Virus record (IMG/VR): IMGVR_UViG_3300006028_000033
Location: 1 to 25,338 of that record
DNA length: 25,338 nucleotides
Source of the DNA: a virus
Strand: one strand, 5' to 3'
The notes under the pieces are model-generated. The model searched no databases. It was given only the letters and a program-made list of their open reading frames with translations, and was not told the origin of the DNA. Shown one piece after another: positions 1-7,300 of the stretch. Both the position numbers and the translations under genes were made by a program. The first letter of the stretch is position 1. Each line of letters starts with the position of its first letter.

Positions 1-627
1 ATTGGTCGTGTCGACCGTGGCCGATGAGGCCAGGCCGCTGACGTCGCCGGCGGCGGGCTGCGAGGAGTGCGGCACGCCCGAAGTCGAGATTGAATCAATG
101 AATTGATGCGTGGTGGCCGCGAGTGATTGCACACCGCCAGAAGTCGTCGCGGTCGGATTCGGCAACCGCGCGGGAGGGATCGTGCCAGAACCTAGATTGC
201 TCGCGTTGAGGCTTGTCAGGTTAACACCCGAGAGTGCGGGAAGTATGGCCGGGAAACGTGCGTCTGGAATTATACCCGTTATCAAATCGCTGGCACTGCC
301 GCTCGTCGCGATCGCGGCCAGGCCGCTGACTCCTGTGATAGGAATCTGCGTGAAATGCAGATTGCCTGCCCCGTCCACCGAGATCTGTGCCGACATGGTA
401 GGCGAACCCCAAAGGCCAACGTCGAAACTGGCGGTGGTGCCATAAAGGTGATTCGCTAGGGTGAACTGGTTTTTCGTCGGCGAAAGAAGCTGGTGTGTGA
501 TCGGGTCAACATAGACGACCTCCGCAAATCCCGGAGCAGCCAGGACGCAAACGAATGCGAAGATATAGAGAAGAAATGCCGAAGCGGCGCAGGCGCAGGC
601 TAAGATGGGGAGGAAGAACTTTTTCAT
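1..627 (-). CDS. Fibre-like phage surface protein with signal peptide (3' end outside window)
   Basis: The frame is open for 209 codons from ATG at 627 to the window edge with no stop, so the protein is truncated by the window, not by mutation. Residues 1-36 are Lys-Lys followed by a long hydrophobic run ending near PGFAEV, which looks like a Sec signal peptide or membrane anchor. The rest is rich in Ser, Thr, Gly and Ala, with segments such as GLAAIATSGSASDL and NLTSLNASNLGSGTIP that are typical of phage tail-fibre stalks. The Gly-Leu-Ala motif recurs (VSGLAAIA near residue 104 and VSGLASSA near residue 200). The start follows the stop of the upstream gene by one base; no Shine-Dalgarno sequence is visible. 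Fibre identity is inferred from composition; no named domain is recognised. Confidence 0.6.
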   Translation of the reverse strand, partial: MKKFFLPILACACAASAFLLYIFAFVCVLAAPGFAEVVYVDPITHQLLSPTKNQFTLANHLYGTTASFDVGLWGSPTMSAQISVDGAGNLHFTQIPITGVSGLAAIATSGSASDLITGIIPDARFPAILPALSGVNLTSLNASNLGSGTIPPARLPNPTATTSGGVQSLAATTHQFIDSISTSGVPHSSQPAAGDVSGLASSATVDTTN

Positions 628-628
628 G

Positions 629-934
629 TTAGAGGAAGCGCTGGAAATATTTGGCGTTGGTGACCGGATCGTAATTGAACGGCAGCACTACGCTCTCGCC
701 GTCTCCGACCGCCACGCCGAATTGAACTACCCAGCCGTGCGGAACGCCCGAGACACGAAAGAAAAACAAGATGTTCTGGGTAATTGTGGTGAGATCGTAG
801 CCATCGAGATTCGAGGCGCCGCCGCCGGTCACACCGGTGATCGAATTAAAAAAGCCGCAAGGAGCCCCGCCTGTGGGAGGCATCGTGAATTGATTGACGA
901 CGGTAGTTTGCCATTTGCCAGCGATGCTGCTCAT
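629..934 (-). CDS. Hypothetical protein of the tail region (101 aa)
   Basis: This is a short late gene between the 118-aa protein and the fibre-like protein, 6 bp and 1 bp from its neighbours. It has no transmembrane segment and no recognised motif. The middle is Gly/Thr-rich (SITGVTGGGASNLDGYDL) and the C-terminal half is hydrophobic and beta-like (NILFFFRVSGVPHGWVVQFG), which would suit a small virion component. Position in the tail-proximal block is the only functional hint. It starts at ATG 934 with the sequence MSSIAGKW. Confidence 0.6.
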   Translation of the reverse strand: MSSIAGKWQTTVVNQFTMPPTGGAPCGFFNSITGVTGGGASNLDGYDLTTITQNILFFFRVSGVPHGWVVQFGVAVGDGESVVLPFNYDPVTNAKYFQRFL

Positions 935-940
935 AAGTGT

Positions 941-1297
941 TTACGGTAACGGGTTAGTGGTGGCGGGGACCCTGGGTTCCAGGATCACCTCATAGATGGT
1001 TTTCATGATCATCCCGATCGAGAAGGCGACGATCTCCAGGTGATAAACGCCGCCGGGCTGGAGGCAGGTTGTATTTAATTCGATGTAGGCGTTATTGCCC
1101 CAACGGATGAAGTAGTCGTTTTGCAGAAGGCCGACGGCGTCGCTGTCGGCCTTCGATAAATCATCTTTGATGGTGAGCTGGAGATTAAACCGCTTGATGT
1201 CCTGCACGGTCTGGCCGAAAGGATCTTTCGATATCGTTATGAGAAACGGTATCGTTTCACCCCAGAGAAAGCGCAAAACTGGCGGAACAATCTTCAT
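941..1297 (-). CDS. Hypothetical virion-associated protein (118 aa)
   Basis: An acidic-to-neutral soluble protein starting MKIVPPVLRF. Repeated patterns of alternating hydrophobic residues (IPFLITISKD, FNLQLTIKDD, GVYHLEIVAFS) suggest a beta-sandwich, as in many tail or baseplate-associated proteins. It lies 9 bp downstream of the tube-like gene and 6 bp upstream of the next gene, inside the same transcription unit. No family is recognised, and a structural role is inferred only from neighbours. Confidence 0.6.
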   Translation of the reverse strand: MKIVPPVLRFLWGETIPFLITISKDPFGQTVQDIKRFNLQLTIKDDLSKADSDAVGLLQNDYFIRWGNNAYIELNTTCLQPGGVYHLEIVAFSIGMIMKTIYEVILEPRVPATTNPLP

Positions 1298-1306
1298 CGA
1301 TATCGC

Positions 1307-1798
1307 TTAGGTGACTGGGGCGTTTGTGGTGATCGTTACCGCACTGCCCTTGGTGGACATGAAGACGAGGCTCATCTTGGAGAAATCGCCGCCGCCCAAT
1401 TTCGTCGGCCCCTTCACGATTACGGTGCAGGCGAATACATCCGTCAGATATTTGACTGTGTTGACCGCATCATCGGGATCCTTGGCGAAGAGTTGAACGG
1501 TGCCCTTCTTGACTCCGGTCAGGCCGCCCATGATTGTGAGCACCTGATCGACCTCTTCTAGATCGGCAAAGATAAAGTGTTCCTGCGCATCCTTGCCGAC
1601 GATGCGATCGGCGCGAAGAACTCCATTCGCATCGGGAACCTTTCGCTCCACGATGTCTGTCTTAAAATCGCAGTCGACGAGTTTGCCGATGATATTGACG
1701 GCTGCGCCGCCGGTGGGAGTAAAGACGGCTTTGCTTTTGCCGATGTAAGCTGTCTTTGTGGGATCGAAGGATACTACTGGTTCTGCTGGTCCTGGCAT
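1307..1798 (-). CDS. Putative major tail (tube-like) protein
   Basis: A 163-aa protein beginning MPGPAEPVVSFDPTKTAYIG. It shows the alternation of short beta-strands and turns usual for tail-tube or head-tail connector beta-sandwich proteins: KAVFTPTGGAAVNIIGKL, HFIFADLEEVDQVL, CTVIVKGPTKLGGG, and a C-terminal KGSAVTITTNAPVT strand. Length and place, downstream of gpG-like and terminator-like genes, fit a major tail protein. A Mu-type sheath gene is not seen before it, so tail type is undecided. Structure prediction would be decisive, because sequence alone gives no signature. Confidence 0.45.
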   Translation of the reverse strand: MPGPAEPVVSFDPTKTAYIGKSKAVFTPTGGAAVNIIGKLVDCDFKTDIVERKVPDANGVLRADRIVGKDAQEHFIFADLEEVDQVLTIMGGLTGVKKGTVQLFAKDPDDAVNTVKYLTDVFACTVIVKGPTKLGGGDFSKMSLVFMSTKGSAVTITTNAPVT

Positions 1799-1834
1799 AG
1801 TTGTGAGGAGTTGAGTGTTGTTACTTGGATGAAA

Positions 1835-2371
1835 TTAGCTGACGGCGACCTTCATGTTACCGGCGGGTATGATAATGGTTTGCACGCAGCATTCCCGGCC
1901 CGGATTGTCCTTGGCCTTGGGATCGGCGACCGTGATGGGCACCGCTGTCATCGGAATGATGCCTCCGAATTCAAAACCCAGGCTCTGGCCGATGACGGCC
2001 TCGATCGTGCGATCGGCGAGCTCGATCACGCCGAGATTGTCGTTGCCACCGAAAACCGCTTCCTGGCCGCCTTTGGTGAAGGCCTTATCTGCGATCAGAA
2101 GATCCACTTCGATGTCTTTGGAAGATAGAACAGAAACCGTGGTGTGAGAAATATTGCTCAGCTTGTAGTGATAGGTATGCGGGACGATGAGGCAGATCCG
2201 CTTTTGGAGGATCACGAGGTCATGGATCGCCTCGGCCAAACTCCTGTTCTTGTGGAGTTCGACCACCTCAAAAAGCGGCGCGAGATTATTGGGATCGTCT
2301 GGATCCAGTCTGATGGCGGAGATAAAATCCTTCAACACTCCGAGGACGGTGACTGTGCGCAGATAGCTCAT
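1835..2371 (-). CDS. Hypothetical tail-completion-region protein (178 aa)
   Basis: Starts MSYLRTVTVLGVLKDFI and overlaps the upstream gpG-like gene by 4 bp, so the two are probably translationally coupled. The N-terminal third is helical; the rest is strand-rich. In many phages the gene after a gpG-like protein encodes a tail terminator or head-tail completion protein, and the size agrees, but no diagnostic motif is visible. The next gene starts 36 bp further on. The function is a positional inference only. Confidence 0.5.
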   Translation of the reverse strand: MSYLRTVTVLGVLKDFISAIRLDPDDPNNLAPLFEVVELHKNRSLAEAIHDLVILQKRICLIVPHTYHYKLSNISHTTVSVLSSKDIEVDLLIADKAFTKGGQEAVFGGNDNLGVIELADRTIEAVIGQSLGFEFGGIIPMTAVPITVADPKAKDNPGRECCVQTIIIPAGNMKVAVS

Positions 2372-3039
2372 GAGTCACCTCCGTTAGGATCGATCTGGCG
2401 ATCGCGCAGCCGCGTGAAGTGAAGCGCCATTGCTGACAGGGCGGTGTCTTTGATCTGATCATCCGTCGGCAGGACACTCGAATCGGGCGCTTGGTCCACG
2501 TGGCGAACGAGCCAGAACATAACCTGCTCTTCGAGAGGGACGCCTTGAGAAACTTTATAGTGTTTGACGCCATCCTTCCCTTTGCGGCCGCGATAAATAA
2601 TCGTCTCGCTTGGCCTGCGCACCAGTGCCCATTGCAATGAACCGGTAGCTGGATTGAGAACCTTGCGCATCTCCAGGTCGGAAAACTCCGATGCTCGCTT
2701 ACCGATGGCCTCGTCGCAGGCTGGAATCGTGAGAAACTTCCTACCGCCCGTCGGATCGATCGGGCCGCCATAGAGTCGCTGACGAAAGCCCGTTTGCGTG
2801 ATGCTGACCTTGGCTCCTTGCGGGACGGCCGTGACTGTCACGCTCTTGGCCGCATTCGCGTAGAAATTGGTGCCGCCGCTGCGATGGCGCGAGCTATTCA
2901 AAGCGACGAGATGATCGCGAATCAAGTTCGCCGCCGCGCGGCCGCCGACGAGGACCAGGCCGTTAGAAGTGGCTGCATCGCGAATGCGGTCGAGGAGCGG
3001 CGTCGCCCCGTCCTGAATGTTGATCGATATGCCGCTCAT
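2368..3039 (-). CDS. Putative virion morphogenesis protein (gpG-like)
   Basis: A 223-aa protein starting MSGISINIQDGATPLLDRI. The N-terminal strand, a helix that includes GRAAANLIRDHLVALN, and the segment SSRHRSGGTNFYANAAKSV are typical of the gpG / phage virion-morphogenesis group, in which such proteins assist head completion or head-tail joining. The middle (RQRLYGGPIDPTGGRKFLT) is also typical of that type. It overlaps both neighbours by 4 bp and directly follows the minor head protein, as G follows F in Mu. Confidence is moderate because it rests on pattern recall. Confidence 0.55.
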   Translation of the reverse strand: MSGISINIQDGATPLLDRIRDAATSNGLVLVGGRAAANLIRDHLVALNSSRHRSGGTNFYANAAKSVTVTAVPQGAKVSITQTGFRQRLYGGPIDPTGGRKFLTIPACDEAIGKRASEFSDLEMRKVLNPATGSLQWALVRRPSETIIYRGRKGKDGVKHYKVSQGVPLEEQVMFWLVRHVDQAPDSSVLPTDDQIKDTALSAMALHFTRLRDRQIDPNGGDS

Positions 3040-3887
3040 CCGCCCTCTCCTCCGGTTGAGCTTGCGGCGTGATCGAATTCAAAGACGCCATCGGCATTAA
3101 AGCTGCCTAGACCGCTTTCTTCTAAAAGCTTCCGCAGATCGTCGCTGCGAATATCGGGTGAAGCCTGCAGTGAGTCATTCAGTCCCACATCCTCGGGCAT
3201 GAGTTCGGTGTTGTCATCGATGAGGCCCAGCTCGATCGCTTCATCGCGGCCCACGTCGCGCACGTTCATGCCGCTGTTGAAAGCGTAGGGCGGATAAGGA
3301 TTGCCCAGCCCGTCGTCGAAAATATCCGGATCGCCGAGCTTGTCCCAGATGGGATCGTTTTTAAGCGCGATCATGCGCTCACCGTAGAATTGCCCATCCA
3401 CCTTCTGCCAGCGCGCCGCCCAGTCGCGCTCGGCGCTGACGCCGCCCTTGGGCTCGGAGAAGCGCACGAGCTCCTGCGCTGGGTATTCATCGAGCACGTC
3501 TTGCTGCTGGCCCTGCATCCACCAGCCATAGCCTCGGGCCGTATCGACATTGGTTTCAAGCTGCACATCGATGCGCGGCGTCGATGAGAGGTCTTGAATC
3601 CCGCCGGCCTTTTCTGGATCCGGCTGATAGCCGAGCTGCTCCAGCAAATCTTTGATCGCGGCGCGTTCCGTGGCCTGATCGCTTTGCCCGGTGAGGATCG
3701 CGTTCACGCCGTCGTCAATCTTCTGGAGCAATTCCGCCGTCGTTACCCTCGCGGAGAAGAGTGCGCGGCGTTTTATATCGGAGGAGAGCTGCTGGAGATC
3801 GGAAGTGCCCCCGGTCGTAAGGAGCGGAGATTTCACCTCGGCGGCCTGCAGGGCCTCCTTGAAGGGCATGGGAGCGGTGAAGTTCAT
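3036..3887 (-). CDS. Putative minor head protein (Mu gpF-like role)
   Basis: I chose ATG 3887 (MNFTAPMPFKEAL) over an ATG 13 codons upstream because it overlaps the methylase stop as ATGA and has an AGGGG Shine-Dalgarno sequence about 7 bases before it. The protein is then 283 aa. The central part, with GYGWWMQGQQQDV, FYGERMIALKND and GNPYPPYAFNSGM, resembles the C-terminal region of phage minor head / head-morphogenesis proteins, which carry a similar Pro-Pro-Tyr/Phe motif near a DVxRDE segment (here NVRDVGRDEAIELGLI). In Mu this protein is made before the protease; here it comes after the capsid and methylase genes. Confidence 0.55.
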   Translation of the reverse strand: MNFTAPMPFKEALQAAEVKSPLLTTGGTSDLQQLSSDIKRRALFSARVTTAELLQKIDDGVNAILTGQSDQATERAAIKDLLEQLGYQPDPEKAGGIQDLSSTPRIDVQLETNVDTARGYGWWMQGQQQDVLDEYPAQELVRFSEPKGGVSAERDWAARWQKVDGQFYGERMIALKNDPIWDKLGDPDIFDDGLGNPYPPYAFNSGMNVRDVGRDEAIELGLIDDNTELMPEDVGLNDSLQASPDIRSDDLRKLLEESGLGSFNADGVFEFDHAASSTGGEGG

Positions 3888-4711
3888 GCGCTCGCCCCTT
3901 TCCTCTCCTGGCCAGGCTCGCGGCATTCGCTGGAAATGATGACCTCGCGATAGATGCGGCCCTGGCGCTTCTTGCCATTATTGCCGATGCCATTGGCCCG
4001 AGTGATGGCCTTGATCGCAAAGCCCTGCATCAACGCGCGGACCTGCTCGCAATCCTGGAAGGTGAAAAGCCATTTGGCTTTGAGCGAAGCCAAGCGATCG
4101 CAGAAACGTGTGAGCTCGTGCTCGCTCCAACCGGAATAGGCCGTGCCGCCGTCATCGAGGTAAGGCGGATCCAGAAAGAAAAAGGATTCAGCGGAATCGT
4201 AAGTGGCGAAGAAACGCTCCCAGCTCACATGTTCAATCGTGGCATGATCGAGCCGCCGATTGAGCGATCGCAAAGCGAGCTGACGCTGAGCGCGTGATCC
4301 AATCGGATGCGTCCTGGAAATGGCGAAGGTGCGTCCCAGGCCGCCAAAGGAAAGCTTGTTTCGGATAAACCAGCGCGCGGCTTGTTGAATCTCGGTAAGG
4401 CCGGGCTGCCTGCCGTAGTCCTCGAAATCCTGGCGAGAGTTCAGGACAAGATCCAATTCATCGAGCACGGCATCGAGGTGATATTTGCATTGCCTATAGA
4501 AACTCACGAGGTCGCCATTGATGTCGTTGAGCACTTCCACCTCGCTTGGGTTCTTGGAGAGCAGCATGGCCGCGCCGCCGCCGAACACCTCGCCATAGAG
4601 CGTGTGCTCCGGGATCATCGGAATGAGATGCTTGAGCATGCGCGACTTTCCTCCTGGCCAGGAGATCACCGGCCGGGGTTTGGGAAGAGGCGGCTGTGGG
4701 TCGTTGAACAT
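3884..4711 (-). CDS. DNA adenine-N6 methyltransferase, D12/Dam class
   Basis: A 275-aa protein with the full signature of the D12 class. A SAM-binding motif of FxGxK type appears as WPGGK (residues 18-22), GEVFGGGAAML lies at 40-50, an NDINGDL segment at 62-68, and the catalytic motif IV DPPY at 181-184. It should transfer a methyl group from SAM to adenine N6, probably in GATC. No restriction endonuclease neighbour is seen, so it is an orphan enzyme carried within the head operon and expressed late, presumably to methylate packaged or replicating DNA against host restriction. It overlaps the preceding gene by one base and the next one by 4 bases. Confidence 0.9.
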   Translation of the reverse strand: MFNDPQPPLPKPRPVISWPGGKSRMLKHLIPMIPEHTLYGEVFGGGAAMLLSKNPSEVEVLNDINGDLVSFYRQCKYHLDAVLDELDLVLNSRQDFEDYGRQPGLTEIQQAARWFIRNKLSFGGLGRTFAISRTHPIGSRAQRQLALRSLNRRLDHATIEHVSWERFFATYDSAESFFFLDPPYLDDGGTAYSGWSEHELTRFCDRLASLKAKWLFTFQDCEQVRALMQGFAIKAITRANGIGNNGKKRQGRIYREVIISSECREPGQERKGASA

Positions 4712-5166
4712 CAGATTCCTCGGAGGGTTCTGCGGGTTGCCCGACGTCTCTCGGAATCAACGATGGTTGTGCCTTCGGAGCTTTTCACTTGCGGAGTGGT
4801 TTGCGGGTTGTCCGGCACTTCAATGGGCCATTTGCCATCGCGGATATCTTCGAGCCGCTTTTGGTATTGCTTCTCATCAGCCTGCTCATCGGTGGAGAGT
4901 GCGCGTTCCGCCGAGCGCTCCATGAGCCGAATCACTTTGCGAATCGCGAGATCGACTAATCCTTTCGGAATGGCGGTTGAATCCGCATCCAAGGGGCGGC
5001 CCGAGAAGCCGATGACCGAACGAATTTCATCGGTCGTAATCTGAACGAAGCGCTGCCAGGGATCCGTCTGACCCTGTTCGCGGGCGATGTCACGAAGCTT
5101 CTCGACGAGACCAGCCACGCTGGCGTCGTTGAGATTATCGAGTGTAACTGGAGTCCAATTAGACAT
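4711..5166 (-). CDS. Putative gp36-like (DUF1320-type) head-tail connector
   Basis: A 151-aa protein starting MSNWTPVTLDNLNDASVAGLVEKL. Helical pattern with short alpha segments ending in basic/Arg-rich RRRATRRTLRGI. The ASVAGLVEKLRDIAREQG, ITTDEIRSVIGFSGRPLD and LVDLAIRKVIRLMER helices resemble the all-helical Mu gp36 / DUF1320 connector proteins that follow the capsid gene. It is the first gene after the capsid hairpin, and its stop shares one base with the methylase start. The assignment is by pattern and synteny, not by a firm motif. Confidence 0.5.
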   Translation of the reverse strand: MSNWTPVTLDNLNDASVAGLVEKLRDIAREQGQTDPWQRFVQITTDEIRSVIGFSGRPLDADSTAIPKGLVDLAIRKVIRLMERSAERALSTDEQADEKQYQKRLEDIRDGKWPIEVPDNPQTTPQVKSSEGTTIVDSERRRATRRTLRGI

Positions 5167-5183
5167 TAGTTAGAGTCTTGAGA

Positions 5184-5208
5184 GAGCCCCGCTGGTTAGG
5201 CGGGGCTC
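5184..5208 (-). terminator. Strong hairpin after the major capsid gene
   Basis: A perfect 9-bp inverted repeat, GAGCCCCGC (5184-5192) and GCGGGGCTC (5200-5208), with a 7-base loop. It lies in the 63-bp gap between the capsid stop and the next start. No run of U follows on the minus strand, so it is more likely a partial terminator or a 3'-end stabiliser that raises capsid mRNA over downstream messages than a full stop. Confidence 0.6.
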
Positions 5209-5229
5209 GATAAGAATCCAGCTCAGTCC

Positions 5230-6294
5230 TTAGCTGACGGTGAACTGACGGATGCCGAGCGTGCTCGTCATAACGATGTTCGAGTAGTGCTCGACCGAGA
5301 GATCCACGAGTTTTGCGCTCACCTGCTGCATGTAGACGTTCAGATCCAGGCCGCCAGAGGGGCGCTGGAACTGATTGCCGCCACTCAGCACATTGGGCGG
5401 AGGCGAGACGAAGCGCTTGATGTTCGAGGGATCCTCGATGTCCTGGCCGGCCATCGCGGTAAACATGAGCACTAGGTTTCCGACGACCTGTGTCTTCGCC
5501 GTGGCAGAACTTTGATATCGCTCCTTAGAGACCGCGACCTCATCGACATTGAAGAGAGCGGCGAGCTGCTCCAGTGTCATGCTGGCGCTGGTCCACTTGG
5601 CGGCATTGGCATTGCCACGCAAGGCGAGCGATCGCTTGCTCCAAGAAGTGTGGCCATAACCGACCCGGTTGAATTGGAAGCCTTGGGAGTCTGCGGCCGT
5701 CACGGCCTCATTGATCACATCCTGGTCGGGATCCGCATTAACGTCCCATGTCTTCGCGGTGTTGGTCGCAGCGGCCGAGAGGAGAGCGAATGAGCGGCGA
5801 AGCTCATTGCGCAACAGTCGGCGGATCAACTTGGCCACAAAGCGATTTTCCCAGCCCGGCTGCTGGCCAGCGACATTGTCGAGGTCGATGCGCATGCAGA
5901 GGCCCTTGTTCAGGGTCTTGCCGGTTTGATCCTGGCCGGTGTATTCCACGCGCTTGAAATCCGCGCCGATCGCACGGAGATCATCCGTCTCGGAATAGAA
6001 TTCCTCGGCGTTGCTCCATTTCTTCCATTCAAACAAACGTCCGGGGACGGGAACCCTCGGAGCGAAGAACTCAAGTGTTTTCTGGATATCGTTCGGATCC
6101 TTGTAGCCCACGGCGTAGGTTGTCAGGGGTTCCGAAAAATAGGTTTCCGAAAAGCGGGAATCATTGGCCAAGGAATAGATTTGGCCAGGGACAAGATCGC
6201 CGCCCATTTTTCCAATGGGCATGCGATCTTCATTCGCAAGCGAGATGACGGCGGGCAAGAGAGCGCGGGCCGCGCGGGCAAGTTTGTGACTCAT
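5230..6294 (-). CDS. Major capsid protein
   Basis: A 354-aa protein in the slot of the Mu major head protein (protease, decoration, capsid). The N-terminus (MSHKLARAARALLPAVISLA) is followed by mixed alpha/beta sequence with features usual in HK97-fold coats: an E-loop-like stretch FEWKKWSNAEEFYSETDDLRA near residues 88-108, a spine-helix-like FVAKLIRRLLRNELRRSFALL, and a C-terminal strand region rich in Val/Ser. The segment AVGYKDPNDIQKTLEFFAP is typical of a coat family seen in Mu-like prophages outside Enterobacteria. No Shine-Dalgarno sequence is seen before ATG 6294. The gene is isolated by gaps of 53 and 63 bp, and a strong hairpin follows it. Confidence 0.8.
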   Translation of the reverse strand: MSHKLARAARALLPAVISLANEDRMPIGKMGGDLVPGQIYSLANDSRFSETYFSEPLTTYAVGYKDPNDIQKTLEFFAPRVPVPGRLFEWKKWSNAEEFYSETDDLRAIGADFKRVEYTGQDQTGKTLNKGLCMRIDLDNVAGQQPGWENRFVAKLIRRLLRNELRRSFALLSAAATNTAKTWDVNADPDQDVINEAVTAADSQGFQFNRVGYGHTSWSKRSLALRGNANAAKWTSASMTLEQLAALFNVDEVAVSKERYQSSATAKTQVVGNLVLMFTAMAGQDIEDPSNIKRFVSPPPNVLSGGNQFQRPSGGLDLNVYMQQVSAKLVDLSVEHYSNIVMTSTLGIRQFTVS

Positions 6295-6347
6295 GGTAAT
6301 ATTATTTCGAAGTTACGATCTGGGTGAGTGAGTGGTTGAAGAGGGGG

Positions 6348-7034
6348 TTAGAGATGCTTGATCAGCGCGGGTGTGGCCAACGCGGCGGACAGTGCGGCGA
6401 CATCGGCCTGCAGCGCGTTGTAATTCGCCTTGAGGGCATTGGCCAAAGCCTCCGAGGTTGTAAGATCGGTGGCAGCCGTCGTCGCGTTTTGGACCGAGGT
6501 CAAAGCGGCGACAACCACGACCTTGATCGGCTTGATGGCGGTGAACTCCACCACTTCATTGGTGACGGTGCGATTGGCCGTTCCGATGAGCCAGTAGGTC
6601 CCCGCGAGAGTGGGTTCCGTTTGTGCCTGCCCTCCTGCGGCCGTATAGAGATCCGATCCGCCGTTAACGGTGCCGGTCACCGAAACTTTGTGCGTGCCGG
6701 GAGCGGCTCCCAAAAGATCCACGCTGCCAAGATCGCCTGCGGCAGGCGCGTCTGTGCAGACCCCAAGCGGTTCGTCGGCGGCGCCGCAAATCCCCATGTG
6801 GAAATCATCCGTCCCCTGCTTGGCGAGCAGGAAGCGTGTGGGCGTTCCACTGAGATTGAAGGCTGCATCTGCGGTATAGCTGATCTTCCCGGTTAGATGC
6901 TCGCCCTCGGCGATGTTGGCTAAACGAAAGATTTGCGGACGATTTTTACCGAAGCCCTTCGCCCAAGTGATGAGGAGCATCACGCAGAGCGCGGCGAGAA
7001 CAATAGAAGTTAACAGGTGTATATTTGGTTGCAT
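6348..7034 (-). CDS. Putative capsid cement/decoration protein (DUF2190-like) with N-terminal hydrophobic segment
   Basis: A 228-aa protein. Residues 8-25 are a hydrophobic helix (IVLAALCVMLLITWAKG) that would insert in a membrane or act as a signal. Residues about 36-180 read as small beta modules: GEHLTGKISY, CGAADEPLGVC, GSVDLLGAAPGTHKVSV, GTYWLIGTA and TNEVVEFTAIKPIKVVV. That order (reset to default, ADEPLGV, GAAPGT, IGxAxxT) is the pattern of DUF2190-like capsid cement proteins. The C-terminus is an Ala-rich helix. It directly precedes the capsid gene. The membrane-like N-terminus is unusual for a decoration protein. Confidence 0.6.
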   Translation of the reverse strand: MQPNIHLLTSIVLAALCVMLLITWAKGFGKNRPQIFRLANIAEGEHLTGKISYTADAAFNLSGTPTRFLLAKQGTDDFHMGICGAADEPLGVCTDAPAAGDLGSVDLLGAAPGTHKVSVTGTVNGGSDLYTAAGGQAQTEPTLAGTYWLIGTANRTVTNEVVEFTAIKPIKVVVVAALTSVQNATTAATDLTTSEALANALKANYNALQADVAALSAALATPALIKHL

Positions 7035-7092
7035 GGGAGTTGAGTCGAGAGTCGTTGGATTTCTGAAATGAGTTGTGGCCGAGTGGAGAAAC

Positions 7093-7257
7093 TTACTTCT
7101 CGCTCTCGTCCTTTCTTGTTTTGGCCTTCGCTTTCGAAAGGGCCTCGTCGTGCGCGATCTGGCGCTCCACGACTTCGATGGCGTCGGCTACATGTAGACC
7201 GGCGGCGACTTTGGTTTTAACGAGCGGATGCTCGGCGGTGATTTTGGGCTCTGGCAT
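7093..7257 (-). CDS. Small late protein (54 aa)
   Basis: I use the internal ATG 7257 (MPEPKITAEHPLVKTKV) because the upstream extension from 7362 lies inside the protease gene and has a random, Arg-rich composition. The short protein is charged and helical (VADAIEVVERQIAHDEALSKAK) with a Lys-rich C-terminus. The segment HPLVKTKVAAGLHVADAIEVVE recalls short head proteins that lie between scaffold and capsid genes. No family is recognised. Gaps of 43 and 58 bp separate it from its neighbours. Confidence 0.55.
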   Translation of the reverse strand: MPEPKITAEHPLVKTKVAAGLHVADAIEVVERQIAHDEALSKAKAKTRKDESEK

Positions 7258-7300
7258 ATTGGTATGGATTGATTGCTTAGTTGCTGAGAAAATACCCTGC

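Noticed and set aside
4307-5044. Plus-strand reading of 245 codons opposite methylase and connector
   Set aside because: Antisense to a gene with DPPY and WPGGK motifs; no domain pattern.
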